Position numbers and translations under genes: made by a program | Source of the DNA: Pleomorphomonas sp. PLEO | GTDB lineage: Bacteria; Pseudomonadota; Alphaproteobacteria; Rhizobiales; Pleomorphomonadaceae | DNA: 64,000 bases | Assembly (NCBI RefSeq): GCF_041320595.1 | Contig: NZ_CP166625.1 | Span: 1,375,501-1,439,500, forward strand | Direction of reading: 5' to 3' | The notes under the pieces: generated by a model | Databases searched by the model: none | The model's input: the letters and a program-made list of their open reading frames with translations, nothing else | What the model was told of the DNA's origin: nothing | Shown: positions 1 to 7,104 of the stretch, in pieces | Layout of the letters: the number at the start of each line of letters is the position of its first letter | Numbering within the stretch: the first letter of the stretch is position 1

Positions 1-577
1 GAGCGTGTTCTCCGCCCTGGGTTTGCTGGATAAGAAACTGGCGCATCTCAGCCCGTTCTTCGATTGATACCCCGGTCAGATCGGCCAGCCAGATGCCGTC
101 CGCCGCAAGGCGGATGGTGGCGAGCGCCAGGCTGCCGTCGGTGGCGCGATGCCGCTCCTGACGGGTCTTGACCCAGTCCGACCAAAGGCCCCTCAGCTGC
201 GGGTCGGTCAGCAGCGATATCGACAGCGCCGCCCAGACGGCGCCGTTTGTCTCCGGCTCCATGTCGAAGACGGAGTCCAGATAGGCCCGCGTGTAGGCGC
301 CGCGCGGGTCGGGGTCGGCGGCGATCCGCGCATCGAGCTGGCGGTCGAGCGCTTCCAGAAGATCGGCGAAAACGGCGCTGATCAACGCCTGCTTGCTGGG
401 AAAATGATGCAGAAGGCCGCCCTTGGTGACCCCGGCCGCCTCAGCCACCGCCTGCACCGTGACGGCGGCGAGGCCATGCTCGACGGCCAGCTTCGCCGCG
501 TGGTCCAACAGGGCGCGGTGGACGAGTTCCGGCTGCTTTTTGCGCCGATAGCCAGTTTCCGGATAGCTGGCTTCCAT
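1..577 (-). CDS. TetR/AcrR-family transcriptional regulator (3' end cut by window edge)
   Basis: A reading frame starts with ATG at 577 and stays open to base 1, giving 192 residues without a stop, so only the last few codons can be missing. The N-terminus has a TetR helix-turn-helix: a helix about residues 15-30, then TVQAVAEAAGVTKGGLLHHF around residues 34-53, the usual recognition-helix pattern. The rest is a helical ligand-binding domain with no recognisable pocket. The gene starts 1 bp after the stop of the SMR exporter gene on the same strand, so the two form an operon. By analogy with QacR/EmrE-type loci it probably represses the exporter and itself; a dyad in the shared promoter (953-966) is a candidate site. 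The family call is firm, the ligand unknown. Confidence 0.88.
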   Translation of the reverse strand, partial: MEASYPETGYRRKKQPELVHRALLDHAAKLAVEHGLAAVTVQAVAEAAGVTKGGLLHHFPSKQALISAVFADLLEALDRQLDARIAADPDPRGAYTRAYLDSVFDMEPETNGAVWAALSISLLTDPQLRGLWSDWVKTRQERHRATDGSLALATIRLAADGIWLADLTGVSIEERAEMRQFLIQQTQGGEHA

Positions 578-578
578 C

Positions 579-923
579 TCAGTGAACCGTGCTGCGCGAC
601 ATGGTGTTCAGCACGATGGCGCCCAGCACGATCAGGCTCATGCCGAACAGGGCCCAGGTGTCGAGCGCCTGGCGAAACACCAGGAAGCCGATGGCAGCGG
701 TCAGTACGATGCCGACGCCGCTCCAGATCGCGTAGGCGATGGCAAGCGGAATGACCTTCAGGGCCTGCGACAGGAAGAAGAAGGCGGCGGCAAAGCAGAT
801 GGCCATCCCCAGGGTGGGCAAGGCCTTGGAAAACTGCTCGCTCTTCTGAAGCAGGGACGATCCCGTGACCTCCGAGACGATGGCAAGCGCAAGAAAGCCG
901 TAAGCGGCCAGAGACGGGTTCAT
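579..923 (-). CDS. SMR-family multidrug efflux protein (EmrE/QacE type)
   Basis: This 114-residue protein has the length and four hydrophobic segments of small multidrug resistance proteins, which work as antiparallel dimers in the inner membrane and exchange protons for cationic drugs. The essential membrane glutamate of EmrE (Glu14) corresponds to Glu18 in the AIVSEVTGSS segment, and the family signature AIAYAIWSGVGIVL lies around residues 62-75. A Shine-Dalgarno-like AGGAG lies just upstream of the ATG at 923. The gene is first in an operon with a tetR gene, which fits drug-inducible efflux. Guanidinium-exporter or SugE-type activity cannot be excluded, because substrate class in this family does not follow from the general signature. 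Confidence 0.9.
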   Translation of the reverse strand: MNPSLAAYGFLALAIVSEVTGSSLLQKSEQFSKALPTLGMAICFAAAFFFLSQALKVIPLAIAYAIWSGVGIVLTAAIGFLVFRQALDTWALFGMSLIVLGAIVLNTMSRSTVH

Positions 924-947
924 AAGTGGCTCCTGAAATCGACACGA

Positions 948-976
948 AAGATACCGTATGGTCGGTTTCTTTTCAA
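948..976 (-). promoter_or_regulatory. Probable promoter and TetR operator of the smr-tetR operon
   Basis: Read on the minus strand, TTGAAA (976-971) and TATCTT (953-948) are separated by 17 bp, a good sigma-70 arrangement 25 bp upstream of the smr start. An imperfect dyad ACCG-N6-CGGT occupies 953-966, inside the spacer and touching the -10 box, where a bound TetR dimer would block RNA polymerase. The operator role is inferred from position only. Confidence 0.5.
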
Positions 977-1238
977 GCGCAATGACGGGCTATTTATGGA
1001 TCCAACTGGTTCTGGCGATGACATCACGCCACGGTGACCACCGAACGTTCACCAAAAACGCGTCGCGATCTTTCGGATTCGCTTTGCCCGCTTTAAGTCT
1101 TTGTTGGTGGGCCTGCCGTTGGAGCAAACCCGCCGCGCAGTTGCGTGTCATGTTTTGTCGGAGTTTCGGCCCGCTCCGACCCTTGCCCTCACCGGGGCAT
1201 CGTGCAATGTCTTTGGTGGATCAACACATGTCGGCGCT
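977..1238. other. Intergenic region upstream of pgsA
   Basis: Together with the smr promoter this gap covers about 315 bp between divergent genes. Open frames cross it but none shows a family motif. It presumably carries the pgsA promoter, but no convincing -35/-10 pair or terminator was seen. Confidence 0.4.
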
Positions 1239-1817
1239 ATGAAATTCGTCTGGTCCCTGCCCAACATCCTCACCTATCTCCGCATCGTCGCCGTTCCGGC
1301 GGTGGTCGCCGCCTTCTACATTGAGGGTGACGCCGGGCGCTGGCTGGCCTTCGGTCTGTTCGCCGCGGCGTCGATCACCGACTATTTCGACGGCTATCTG
1401 GCTCGCCTGTGGAAACAGCAGTCGACGCTCGGCCGCATGCTCGACCCGATCGCCGACAAGCTCCTGGTGTCGGTTTGCCTGTTGGTGCTCACCTATTACG
1501 GCACCGTCGGCGGCTTCTCGCTGTGGGCGGCGGTGATCATCCTGATGCGCGAGATCTTCGTCTCCGGCCTCAGGGAATTCCTGGCCGATCTCAAGGTCAG
1601 CGTGCCGGTCAGCCGGCTTGCCAAGTGGAAGACGACACTGCAGCTGATCGCCATCGGCATCCTGCTGCTCGGACCGACCGGCGACAAGCTGGTCGACGGC
1701 ATCACCGAACTGGGCCTTGCCATGCTGTGGACGGCGGCCATCGTCACGCTCTACACCGGCTATGATTACTTCCGCAGCGGCGTCGTCCATCTGATGGAGG
1801 CAGGCCATGAGCCGTGA
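1239..1817 (+). CDS. pgsA: CDP-diacylglycerol--glycerol-3-phosphate 3-phosphatidyltransferase
   Basis: PgsA makes phosphatidylglycerophosphate from CDP-diacylglycerol and glycerol-3-phosphate, the committed step to phosphatidylglycerol and cardiolipin in the inner membrane. The 192-residue protein carries the full CDP-alcohol phosphotransferase motif: Asp48, Asp51-Gly52, Ala55-Arg56, Gly65, Asp69 and Asp73, where the aspartates bind the metal ions. Several hydrophobic segments follow. The frame is open further upstream to 1101, but the ATG at 1239 gives the typical family start (MKFVWSLPNILTYLR), so the shorter form was chosen. The stop overlaps the start of moaD by 11 bp, an arrangement common in rhizobial genomes, where uvrC usually lies upstream; here uvrC is absent from that position. 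Confidence 0.95.
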   Translation: MKFVWSLPNILTYLRIVAVPAVVAAFYIEGDAGRWLAFGLFAAASITDYFDGYLARLWKQQSTLGRMLDPIADKLLVSVCLLVLTYYGTVGGFSLWAAVIILMREIFVSGLREFLADLKVSVPVSRLAKWKTTLQLIAIGILLLGPTGDKLVDGITELGLAMLWTAAIVTLYTGYDYFRSGVVHLMEAGHEP

Positions 1818-2073
1818 GCCGGTGCTGATCCGCTATTTCGCCTGGGTGCGCGAGCGCATCGGTCTTTCCGAAGAGCGGCTGCTGCTGCCTGAGACCGTGA
1901 TAACGGCCGGTGATCTGGTGCGCTGGCTATCGGAGCGTGGCGAGGCCTATGCCTTTGCCTTCGAGACGCCCGGCACCATCCGCGTCGCCGTCGATCAGTT
2001 GCATATCGAGCAGGACGAGCCGATCGGCGATGCCCGCGAGGTCGCCCTGTTCCCACCGATGACCGGCGGCTGA
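1807..2073 (+). CDS. moaD: Molybdopterin synthase small (sulfur carrier) subunit
   Basis: MoaD is the ubiquitin-like sulfur carrier that, as a C-terminal thiocarboxylate, donates sulfur to precursor Z within molybdopterin synthase. The 88-residue product ends in the required Gly-Gly, preceded by the conserved PPMTGG tail, and has the beta-grasp length of the family. It overlaps pgsA by 11 bp and moaE by 1 bp (the stop TGA shares its A with the ATG of moaE), so its translation is coupled to moaE, which encodes the partner subunit. No other molybdenum-cofactor gene lies in the window. Confidence 0.95.
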   Translation: MSREPVLIRYFAWVRERIGLSEERLLLPETVITAGDLVRWLSERGEAYAFAFETPGTIRVAVDQLHIEQDEPIGDAREVALFPPMTGG

Positions 2074-2558
2074 TGGCCATGACAGCTGTGCCGCGCATCA
2101 TCGTTCGCGTTGGCCCCGACGATTTCGACGTCGGCGCCGAGATCGAAGCGTTGCAGGCCGGCGACCCCGCCGTTGGCGCGGTGACGAGCTTCGTCGGCTA
2201 TTGCCGCGACGAGGGCGGCCGTCTCGCGGCGCTCGAGCTTGAATATTATCCCGGCATGGCCGAGGCGGAGATCGGCCGCGTCGTGAAGGAGGCCGTCGCC
2301 CGCTGGCCACTCCTCGCCGTCACGGTGATCCACCGCGGTGGACGCATCAAGCCGGGCGAGCGCATCGTGCTGGTCGCCGTATCGTCCAGCCACCGCGCCG
2401 CCGCCTTTTCGGCCTGCGACTACGTGATGGATTTCCTCAAGACGCGCGCGCCCTTCTGGAAGAAGGAGCATCTGGCCGAAGGTGCCGACGGCGGCTGGGT
2501 GGAAGCCAAGATCGACGACGACGCCCGGGCCGACCGGTGGACGGCCGAGAAGGGTTAG
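2073..2558 (+). CDS. moaE: Molybdopterin synthase catalytic (large) subunit
   Basis: MoaE binds precursor Z and forms a heterotetramer with MoaD to make molybdopterin. The 161-residue protein shows the family landmarks in order: a FVG-x-x-R segment (here FVGYCR, about residues 47-52), HRGGRIKPGE, VAVSSSHRAAAF and the end motif LKTRAPFWKKE with the lysines that belong to the active site. Length is as usual (about 150). The start overlaps the stop of moaD. It converges with the vapB/vapC remnant that follows. Confidence 0.95.
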   Translation: MAMTAVPRIIVRVGPDDFDVGAEIEALQAGDPAVGAVTSFVGYCRDEGGRLAALELEYYPGMAEAEIGRVVKEAVARWPLLAVTVIHRGGRIKPGERIVLVAVSSSHRAAAFSACDYVMDFLKTRAPFWKKEHLAEGADGGWVEAKIDDDARADRWTAEKG

Positions 2559-2570
2559 GAACCCGTCTCG

Positions 2571-2633
2571 TTAGCCCCGCCGCCAGCCGCTCCCGTACTC
2601 GAGCCATGCGGATGTGTCGACAACGCGCTTCAG
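2571..2633 (-). pseudogene. VapC-type PIN-domain toxin remnant (N-terminus only)
   Basis: Directly after the stop of the AbrB-type antitoxin, and overlapping it, a frame reads LKRVVDTSAWLEY and stops within about 20 codons. The string VVDTSAWLEY is the N-terminal PIN motif of VapC ribonucleases, including the first catalytic aspartate. A complete VapC has about 130 residues with three more acidic residues, all missing here. The fragment begins with CTG where an ATG or GTG would be expected. The end of moaE lies 12 bp beyond the stop, so a deletion probably joined the toxin start to the moaE flank. The toxin cannot be active. Confidence 0.65.
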
Positions 2634-2842
2634 TAACGATCGTCGCGATCGCGGTAATCCTGGATATCCACGCCAGCCAACGTGCCGGCGAGGTCTTCGA
2701 TCTTCGGCACGGGGACAAGAAGCACGCCAGACCCCTTGGGAATGAACGCGAATTCCTGCCCGGCTTTCCACTTCCTGGCGTCGCGGACCGCTTTGGGGAT
2801 GGAAATCTGATACTTGGACGAAAGTTTGGCCGTAGTAGACAT
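2630..2842 (-). CDS. AbrB/MazE-fold antitoxin (VapB type), orphaned
   Basis: This 70-residue protein has a SpoVT/AbrB swapped-hairpin DNA-binding domain: KLSSKYQISIPKAVRDARKW at about residues 6-25, followed by an AGQEF turn and a GVLLVPV strand. These domains autoregulate toxin-antitoxin operons, while the C-terminal tail binds the toxin. The ATG at 2842 was preferred over one at 2872 because the domain starts immediately after it. Its toxin gene is reduced to a short remnant, so this antitoxin is an orphan; it may still bind DNA or neutralise a related VapC elsewhere. Confidence 0.8.
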   Translation of the reverse strand: MSTTAKLSSKYQISIPKAVRDARKWKAGQEFAFIPKGSGVLLVPVPKIEDLAGTLAGVDIQDYRDRDDRY

Positions 2843-3033
2843 GGTGGCGCCGTCCTTCGATCGATGGCTCATCGGTAAGACAGTATCTCCGATCGTCGAG
2901 TTTCAGAAGATGCGCCTGATCTCGCCGATGAGCCTCATTCGGACCGAGGTCTTCCGCAAGCGTGGTCCTACTGCAGGACAGAGCAAGCAGCCGATACAGG
3001 GTGCTTCGTGTCTTGGTTCGACGCACCCGAAGC

Positions 3034-3906
3034 TCAGTCTCCCGCCCTTATGAGCTTGGCCGGATCGCCGAACTTACCGTCGCGATAATCGGCGTAGGCC
3101 TGTTTGATCTCCTCGAAGGTGTTCATGACGAAGGGGCCGTGGGCCACCAGCGGCGCGTCGGTCGGCACGGCGTGGCCGAACAGCAGCACGGCATCGTCGG
3201 CGGCACCGACGACGAAGCTGTCGTCGTCATTGGAAAGTTCGACGAGGTTCCACTTGTCGACCGCCGTGCCGGCCACATCGACCCGGCCGGAGACGACGTA
3301 GAGGAAAACGTGCCGTCCCTTCTCGACCTGCAACGCCGCCTTGGCGCCGGCTTTCAGCTCCACTGTCGACATGAACACGTCGGTCAGCGAGGCGATCGGG
3401 CCGGTCGCTCCGGCGAATTCGCCAGAAATCAAATTGAGCGTACCGTTGCCGGCGGCGATCGACAGGGCGGGGATGTCGGCCTTCTGGACGCCGATATAGC
3501 GCGGCTCGGTCATCTTCAGCGCTGGCGGCAGATTGACCCAGAGCTGCAGGATTTCAAGCGGGCCGCCATCGCGCTTGAAGTCTTCCGGCGACAGCTCGGC
3601 GTGGACGAGACCGGAGCCGGCGGTCATCCACTGGACGCCGCCCGCCTCGATGATGCTCTCATGGCCGCCGCTGTCGAGGTGCGACAGGCTGCCCTGGAGG
3701 ATGAAGGTCACGGTCTCGAAGCCGCGATGGGGATGCGGGCCGAAGGGGAGGCCATGGTTGTTCGGTGCGTAGGTCTGCGGGCCGTGGTGATTGAGGAACA
3801 GGAACGGGTCGATCTGCTCGACGTCCGGTCCCGGTATAGGCCGGCGGGTGACGAGGTCGGCGATATCGTCGCGATGGGCGGGATGGACGGCGAGAACGCT
3901 ACGCAT
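3034..3906 (-). CDS. Pirin family protein (bicupin)
   Basis: The 290-residue protein is a bicupin of the pirin family. The N-terminal cupin carries the metal site: His58 and His60 in FGPHPHRGFET and His102 and Glu104 in SGLVHAE, matching the four iron ligands of human pirin and of E. coli YhhW. Some bacterial pirins have quercetin 2,3-dioxygenase activity, others regulate metabolic enzymes; the sequence cannot decide between them. It stands alone, with about 80 bp to the MFS gene on the same strand. Confidence 0.92.
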   Translation of the reverse strand: MRSVLAVHPAHRDDIADLVTRRPIPGPDVEQIDPFLFLNHHGPQTYAPNNHGLPFGPHPHRGFETVTFILQGSLSHLDSGGHESIIEAGGVQWMTAGSGLVHAELSPEDFKRDGGPLEILQLWVNLPPALKMTEPRYIGVQKADIPALSIAAGNGTLNLISGEFAGATGPIASLTDVFMSTVELKAGAKAALQVEKGRHVFLYVVSGRVDVAGTAVDKWNLVELSNDDDSFVVGAADDAVLLFGHAVPTDAPLVAHGPFVMNTFEEIKQAYADYRDGKFGDPAKLIRAGD

Positions 3907-3987
3907 GACAGGGCCTTCCGGGTGGTTACGCAGTTTCGCCTAATATAGGCCGCATTTCCGCCACGGCAACTCGCCGTCGTTCCGTCA

Positions 3988-5667
3988 TCAGGATGAGTGT
4001 ACCGGTTTGGCCTTCGGTGCCCGGATATCAGCGCTCTTCACTCGCAGATCCGCCGTCTGTCCAACCACCGTCACCTTGTCTACCCCGCGAAGCGTGACGA
4101 GGGCGGCGCTGAAGCTGCCGTGGCGGATGTCTTCGGGATCGTTCGGATGGGTAGCGCCGACGACGATCCGACTGGCGGCGACGGCGTCCGCCAATTCCGA
4201 CACCCTGCGCGCCGCCGCGCCGGCGGTGGCGTCGATGATCTGGCCCTTCGCCGCGATGCCGGCCGCCATCAGCCGCTCTATGGCTAAGCCGACTATGGTG
4301 TCGGCGGTGGCGGCATCCTCAAGGTCGGCTTCCTCTTCATCGACCACTTCGGCCATGCGGACGTGGGCGACCAGCACTAGACGCCCTTCGGCGCGGGCGA
4401 GGGCGGCGGCGCGGTCGAGTACGCCGGCGTCACTCAGGCTGCCGTCGACGGCGACGAGCAGCGGCGAGACGAGGGAAGTTGCCGCCTCGGCGGTCGGCCG
4501 CACCAGATGGCGGCGGCGCAGGTAGAAGGTGAGCGGCGCGGCCAATGCCGCGGCGGCCGCGACGGAGAAGGCGACCTCGACGCCGCAGAATTCGGCGATC
4601 TTCGGCACGGCATAGGGGGCGATGACGCCAGCGAACCAGCGCAGGAAGTTGTAGCCGGCGGAGGCGACAGGCCGGGGCGAGTCGGAGATTTCCAGCGCCA
4701 GTTCGGTGAACAGCGTGTTGCAGATGCCCATCACCGCGCCCGACAGCATGACGCAGGCGGCGACGACGCCCTTGGGCGCAAAACCCATGACGACGAGCAG
4801 GACGGCCATCAGCGTCAGGCAGACGGTGGTGACCGGGATCAGCCCGAAGCGCGCTTCGACGCGCGGCGCCACGAACACCGAGAAGATGGCGAGCAGCACG
4901 CCCCAGCCGAAGAAGATGCCGCCGACCTGCATTGCCGACATGTCGAGCACGAAGGGAGCAAAGGCCAGCACGGTGAAGAAGGCGAAATAGTAGAAAAAGG
5001 CGCCGATGGCCACCGTGAGCAGGCCGGGATGACCCAGTGCCCTGATAGGGGCGGTGAGGCTGGTCTTGACGGCCGGACGAGGCAGGTGCGGCAGGAACAG
5101 CGCGATGGCGATCAGGCCGACGGCCATCAGTGTTGCCGTGCCGAAGAACGGCCAGCGCCAGGAGTAGCTGCCGAGCAGGGCGCCGAGCAGCGGACCGCCC
5201 GACAGGCCGAGGCCCATCGCCGCCTCATAGAGCAACACGGCGCGGCCGGTGCCGCCGGCCGTCACCGCCACCAGCACGGAGAGGGCGGTGACGACGAAGA
5301 AGGCGTTGCCGAGGCCCCAGCCGCCGCGGAGCAACACCAGTTCGGTGACCGAGGTGGAGTTGCCGGCCAGCGCCGCGAAGACGACGATCAGCGCCGCGCC
5401 GACCAACATGGTCGTCCGGCTGCCCAGCCGGCTCGACACGAAACCGGTGACCAGCATCATCACCGACGTCACGAAGAAATAGCTGGTGAACAGCAGCGAC
5501 ACCTCGGCCGGTCCGGCGTTCAGCCCCTTGGCGATCGACGTCAGGATGGGATCGACGAGGCCGATCGACATGAAGCCGACGGTGCAGGCGAAGATGGTGG
5601 CCCATACGGCTTTCGGCTGATCGAAGAAGCCTGTGGCCGGCGCGGGCGACGCGGTAGAGTGAGACAT
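3988..5667 (-). CDS. MFS transporter with C-terminal universal stress protein domain
   Basis: The 559-residue protein has two parts. Residues about 15-405 are a 12-helix major facilitator of the drug:proton antiporter type, with MFS loop motifs such as SSRLGSRTT between helices 2 and 3. Residues about 425-540 form a universal stress protein (UspA) fold: a first strand PLLVAVDGS and a late VVGATHP...GSFSAAL segment that resembles the ATP-binding G-x-x-G-x9-G-S pattern only in part. The ATG at 5667 was chosen because GGAG precedes it; the frame is open to 5763, but that would include the operators. It is divergent from a marR gene with two identical palindromes between them, so MarR control is likely. 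Substrate unknown. Confidence 0.85.
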   Translation of the reverse strand: MSHSTASPAPATGFFDQPKAVWATIFACTVGFMSIGLVDPILTSIAKGLNAGPAEVSLLFTSYFFVTSVMMLVTGFVSSRLGSRTTMLVGAALIVVFAALAGNSTSVTELVLLRGGWGLGNAFFVVTALSVLVAVTAGGTGRAVLLYEAAMGLGLSGGPLLGALLGSYSWRWPFFGTATLMAVGLIAIALFLPHLPRPAVKTSLTAPIRALGHPGLLTVAIGAFFYYFAFFTVLAFAPFVLDMSAMQVGGIFFGWGVLLAIFSVFVAPRVEARFGLIPVTTVCLTLMAVLLVVMGFAPKGVVAACVMLSGAVMGICNTLFTELALEISDSPRPVASAGYNFLRWFAGVIAPYAVPKIAEFCGVEVAFSVAAAAALAAPLTFYLRRRHLVRPTAEAATSLVSPLLVAVDGSLSDAGVLDRAAALARAEGRLVLVAHVRMAEVVDEEEADLEDAATADTIVGLAIERLMAAGIAAKGQIIDATAGAAARRVSELADAVAASRIVVGATHPNDPEDIRHGSFSAALVTLRGVDKVTVVGQTADLRVKSADIRAPKAKPVHSS

Positions 5668-5707
5668 GGAAAGCTCCTGCCGTCGCGCGGAGGGGCGCGG
5701 CAATTTC

Positions 5708-5741
5708 GTGTATGATACACAAATAATGGTGTATGATACAC
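5708..5741. promoter_or_regulatory. Twin palindromic operators between MFS-USP gene and marR
   Basis: The 13-bp sequence GTGTATGATACAC occurs twice, at 5708-5720 and 5729-5741. Each copy is an inverted repeat GTGTAT/ATACAC around a central base, and the centres are 21 bp apart, two helical turns, so two dimers would bind the same face. They sit between divergent genes, 20 bp upstream of the marR start, the usual place for MarR autoregulation. Confidence 0.75.
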
Positions 5742-5761
5742 CTAAGTAGAGGAAAAACGTC

Positions 5762-6217
5762 ATGGCAGACCTGCCGGAGGAGGCGATCTCGCGCCTCGAG
5801 CCCGAGCTGGCGTTCCTGGTCAGGCGGCTGGAAATGAACTATCGCAAGCGCGGCTACCCGATGGAGCGCGCCCACTATCTGCTGCTCGGTCGTCTCGAAG
5901 AGGGCGAGAAGAGCACCGGCGAGATCGCCGAGGCGCTCGGCCTCGACCACTCGACCGTGGTGCGTCAGGTGGCGGCGGTCGAGGAACTGGGCTTCGCCGA
6001 TCGCCGGCCAAATCCTAGGGATCGGCGTTCGGTGCTGGTCGGCCTGACACCGTCCGGCGCGGCGTCGGTGGCGGACATGCGCGCGGCGCGCCAAGGGCGG
6101 CTCGGCCGCATCCTCGCCGACTGGAACGAGACCGAACGGGAAGCGTTCGCCGGCCTGCTCAAGCGGTTCAACGCCGCGCTGCTCGAAGCCGATCGTGCCG
6201 AGAGCATGATCGGTTGA
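5762..6217 (+). CDS. MarR-family transcriptional regulator
   Basis: A 151-residue winged-helix regulator. The MarR DNA-binding core is clear: STGEIAEALGLDHSTVVRQV (about residues 51-70) as the helix-turn-helix, then NPRDRRSVLVGLT (about 83-95) as the wing with the conserved Asp-Arg-Arg. Flanking helices form the dimer interface. It is divergent from the MFS-USP gene, and the two copies of a 13-bp palindrome between them are its probable operators. A typical outcome would be repression of both genes relieved by the transported compound, but the inducer is not predictable. Confidence 0.92.
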   Translation: MADLPEEAISRLEPELAFLVRRLEMNYRKRGYPMERAHYLLLGRLEEGEKSTGEIAEALGLDHSTVVRQVAAVEELGFADRRPNPRDRRSVLVGLTPSGAASVADMRAARQGRLGRILADWNETEREAFAGLLKRFNAALLEADRAESMIG

Positions 6218-6316
6218 CGAGGCGGGCAACGGCTTGCCTGGATAAGAAACCGAGCCAGCGTGTGTTTTCCCGGACGACCTATGGCCTGACGGCCGGCGCT
6301 GGGCGGAATTTGCTCC

Positions 6317-6925
6317 TCACGGGCCGTCATAGCGCGACAGGTCGATGTCCATCGCACGCGCGAAATCGGCAGTGATCAGGTCGATTTCTTCTTTGCTTGC
6401 CCCATCGAGCGGCGTCGGCCGGCTGGGATCGGCAGCGGCGAGATGGAGGAATTCCATGCCGTCGCCGCGTCTGTCGGCCAGGGCATGCAGCAATATCAAG
6501 CTACGCCGCACATGATAGGTGCTCGACACCAGCGCGACACGATGAGCGCCGATCCGCCGCAGGATCGGCAGCGAATAGGCGGCATTTTCCAGCGTGTCCG
6601 TAGCCTGCTCCTCAAGATGCAGCCGGGCGGCCGGCAAGCCTCTGGCAATCAACCAATTCGCCATGGCGTCGGCTTCGCTACGGACCGTTCCGAGCTTGCC
6701 GCCCGTCAGCACCAACGGCGCCTTTGCACTTGCCTCGGCCAGCGCGCGCGCCGCTTCCAGCCGGGCGACGAGCCGGGGCTTTAGGCCGCCGTCATCTTCA
6801 AGCTGATGACCGAGAACAAGAATGGCATCAAGGCTTTCAAGACCGGCATTAGGGATCGGCGATCCCGGGCGGAATTCGCTGAGGGAAAGCGACAAAAGCC
6901 GGTCGAAATAGGCGGTACGGGTCAT
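6317..6925 (-). CDS. YdcF/SanA-like DUF218 protein
   Basis: This 202-residue protein belongs to the DUF218 family (YdcF, SanA, ElyC). Typical segments are AILVLGHQL near residue 34, PLVLTGGK with the conserved Gly-Gly near residue 70, SEADAMANWLI, the DTLENA motif near residue 110 and VSSTYHVRRS near residue 130. Family members are linked to cell-envelope processes, and E. coli YdcF binds S-adenosylmethionine, but the reaction is unknown. No signal peptide or membrane segment is evident, so it looks cytoplasmic, unlike SanA and ElyC. It is convergent with marR and divergent from the ABC importer. Confidence 0.85.
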   Translation of the reverse strand: MTRTAYFDRLLSLSLSEFRPGSPIPNAGLESLDAILVLGHQLEDDGGLKPRLVARLEAARALAEASAKAPLVLTGGKLGTVRSEADAMANWLIARGLPAARLHLEEQATDTLENAAYSLPILRRIGAHRVALVSSTYHVRRSLILLHALADRRGDGMEFLHLAAADPSRPTPLDGASKEEIDLITADFARAMDIDLSRYDGP

Positions 6926-7055
6926 GGCTGGGCCTTGGAACGGAGCGTGGTGCGAAGACGCCTGGGGATAGCGCTGTCTGCCTTTTGTCAGGTCAGGCGA
7001 ACAATTGAATGACGACCGTTATTGAAACGTCGTGCGCGTGAATTAGTAAACGCTC

Positions 7056-7085
7056 TTGACAATTAGTCTCGCTGTTCGGTGATAA
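7056..7085 (+). promoter_or_regulatory. Probable sigma-70 promoter of the ABC importer operon
   Basis: TTGACA at 7056-7061 matches the -35 consensus exactly; TGATAA at 7080-7085 is an acceptable -10 after 18 bp. Transcription would begin near 7092, leaving a leader of only about a dozen bases before the TTG start at 7105. The surrounding DNA is clearly A+T richer than the genes. Confidence 0.5.
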
Positions 7086-7104
7086 CAGTCAAGGGAGAGA
7101 AAAA

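Noticed and set aside
5668-5763. N-terminal extension of the MFS-USP protein by 32 residues.
   Set aside because: It would run through both palindromic operators and overlap the marR start; a ribosome site favours the ATG at 5667.
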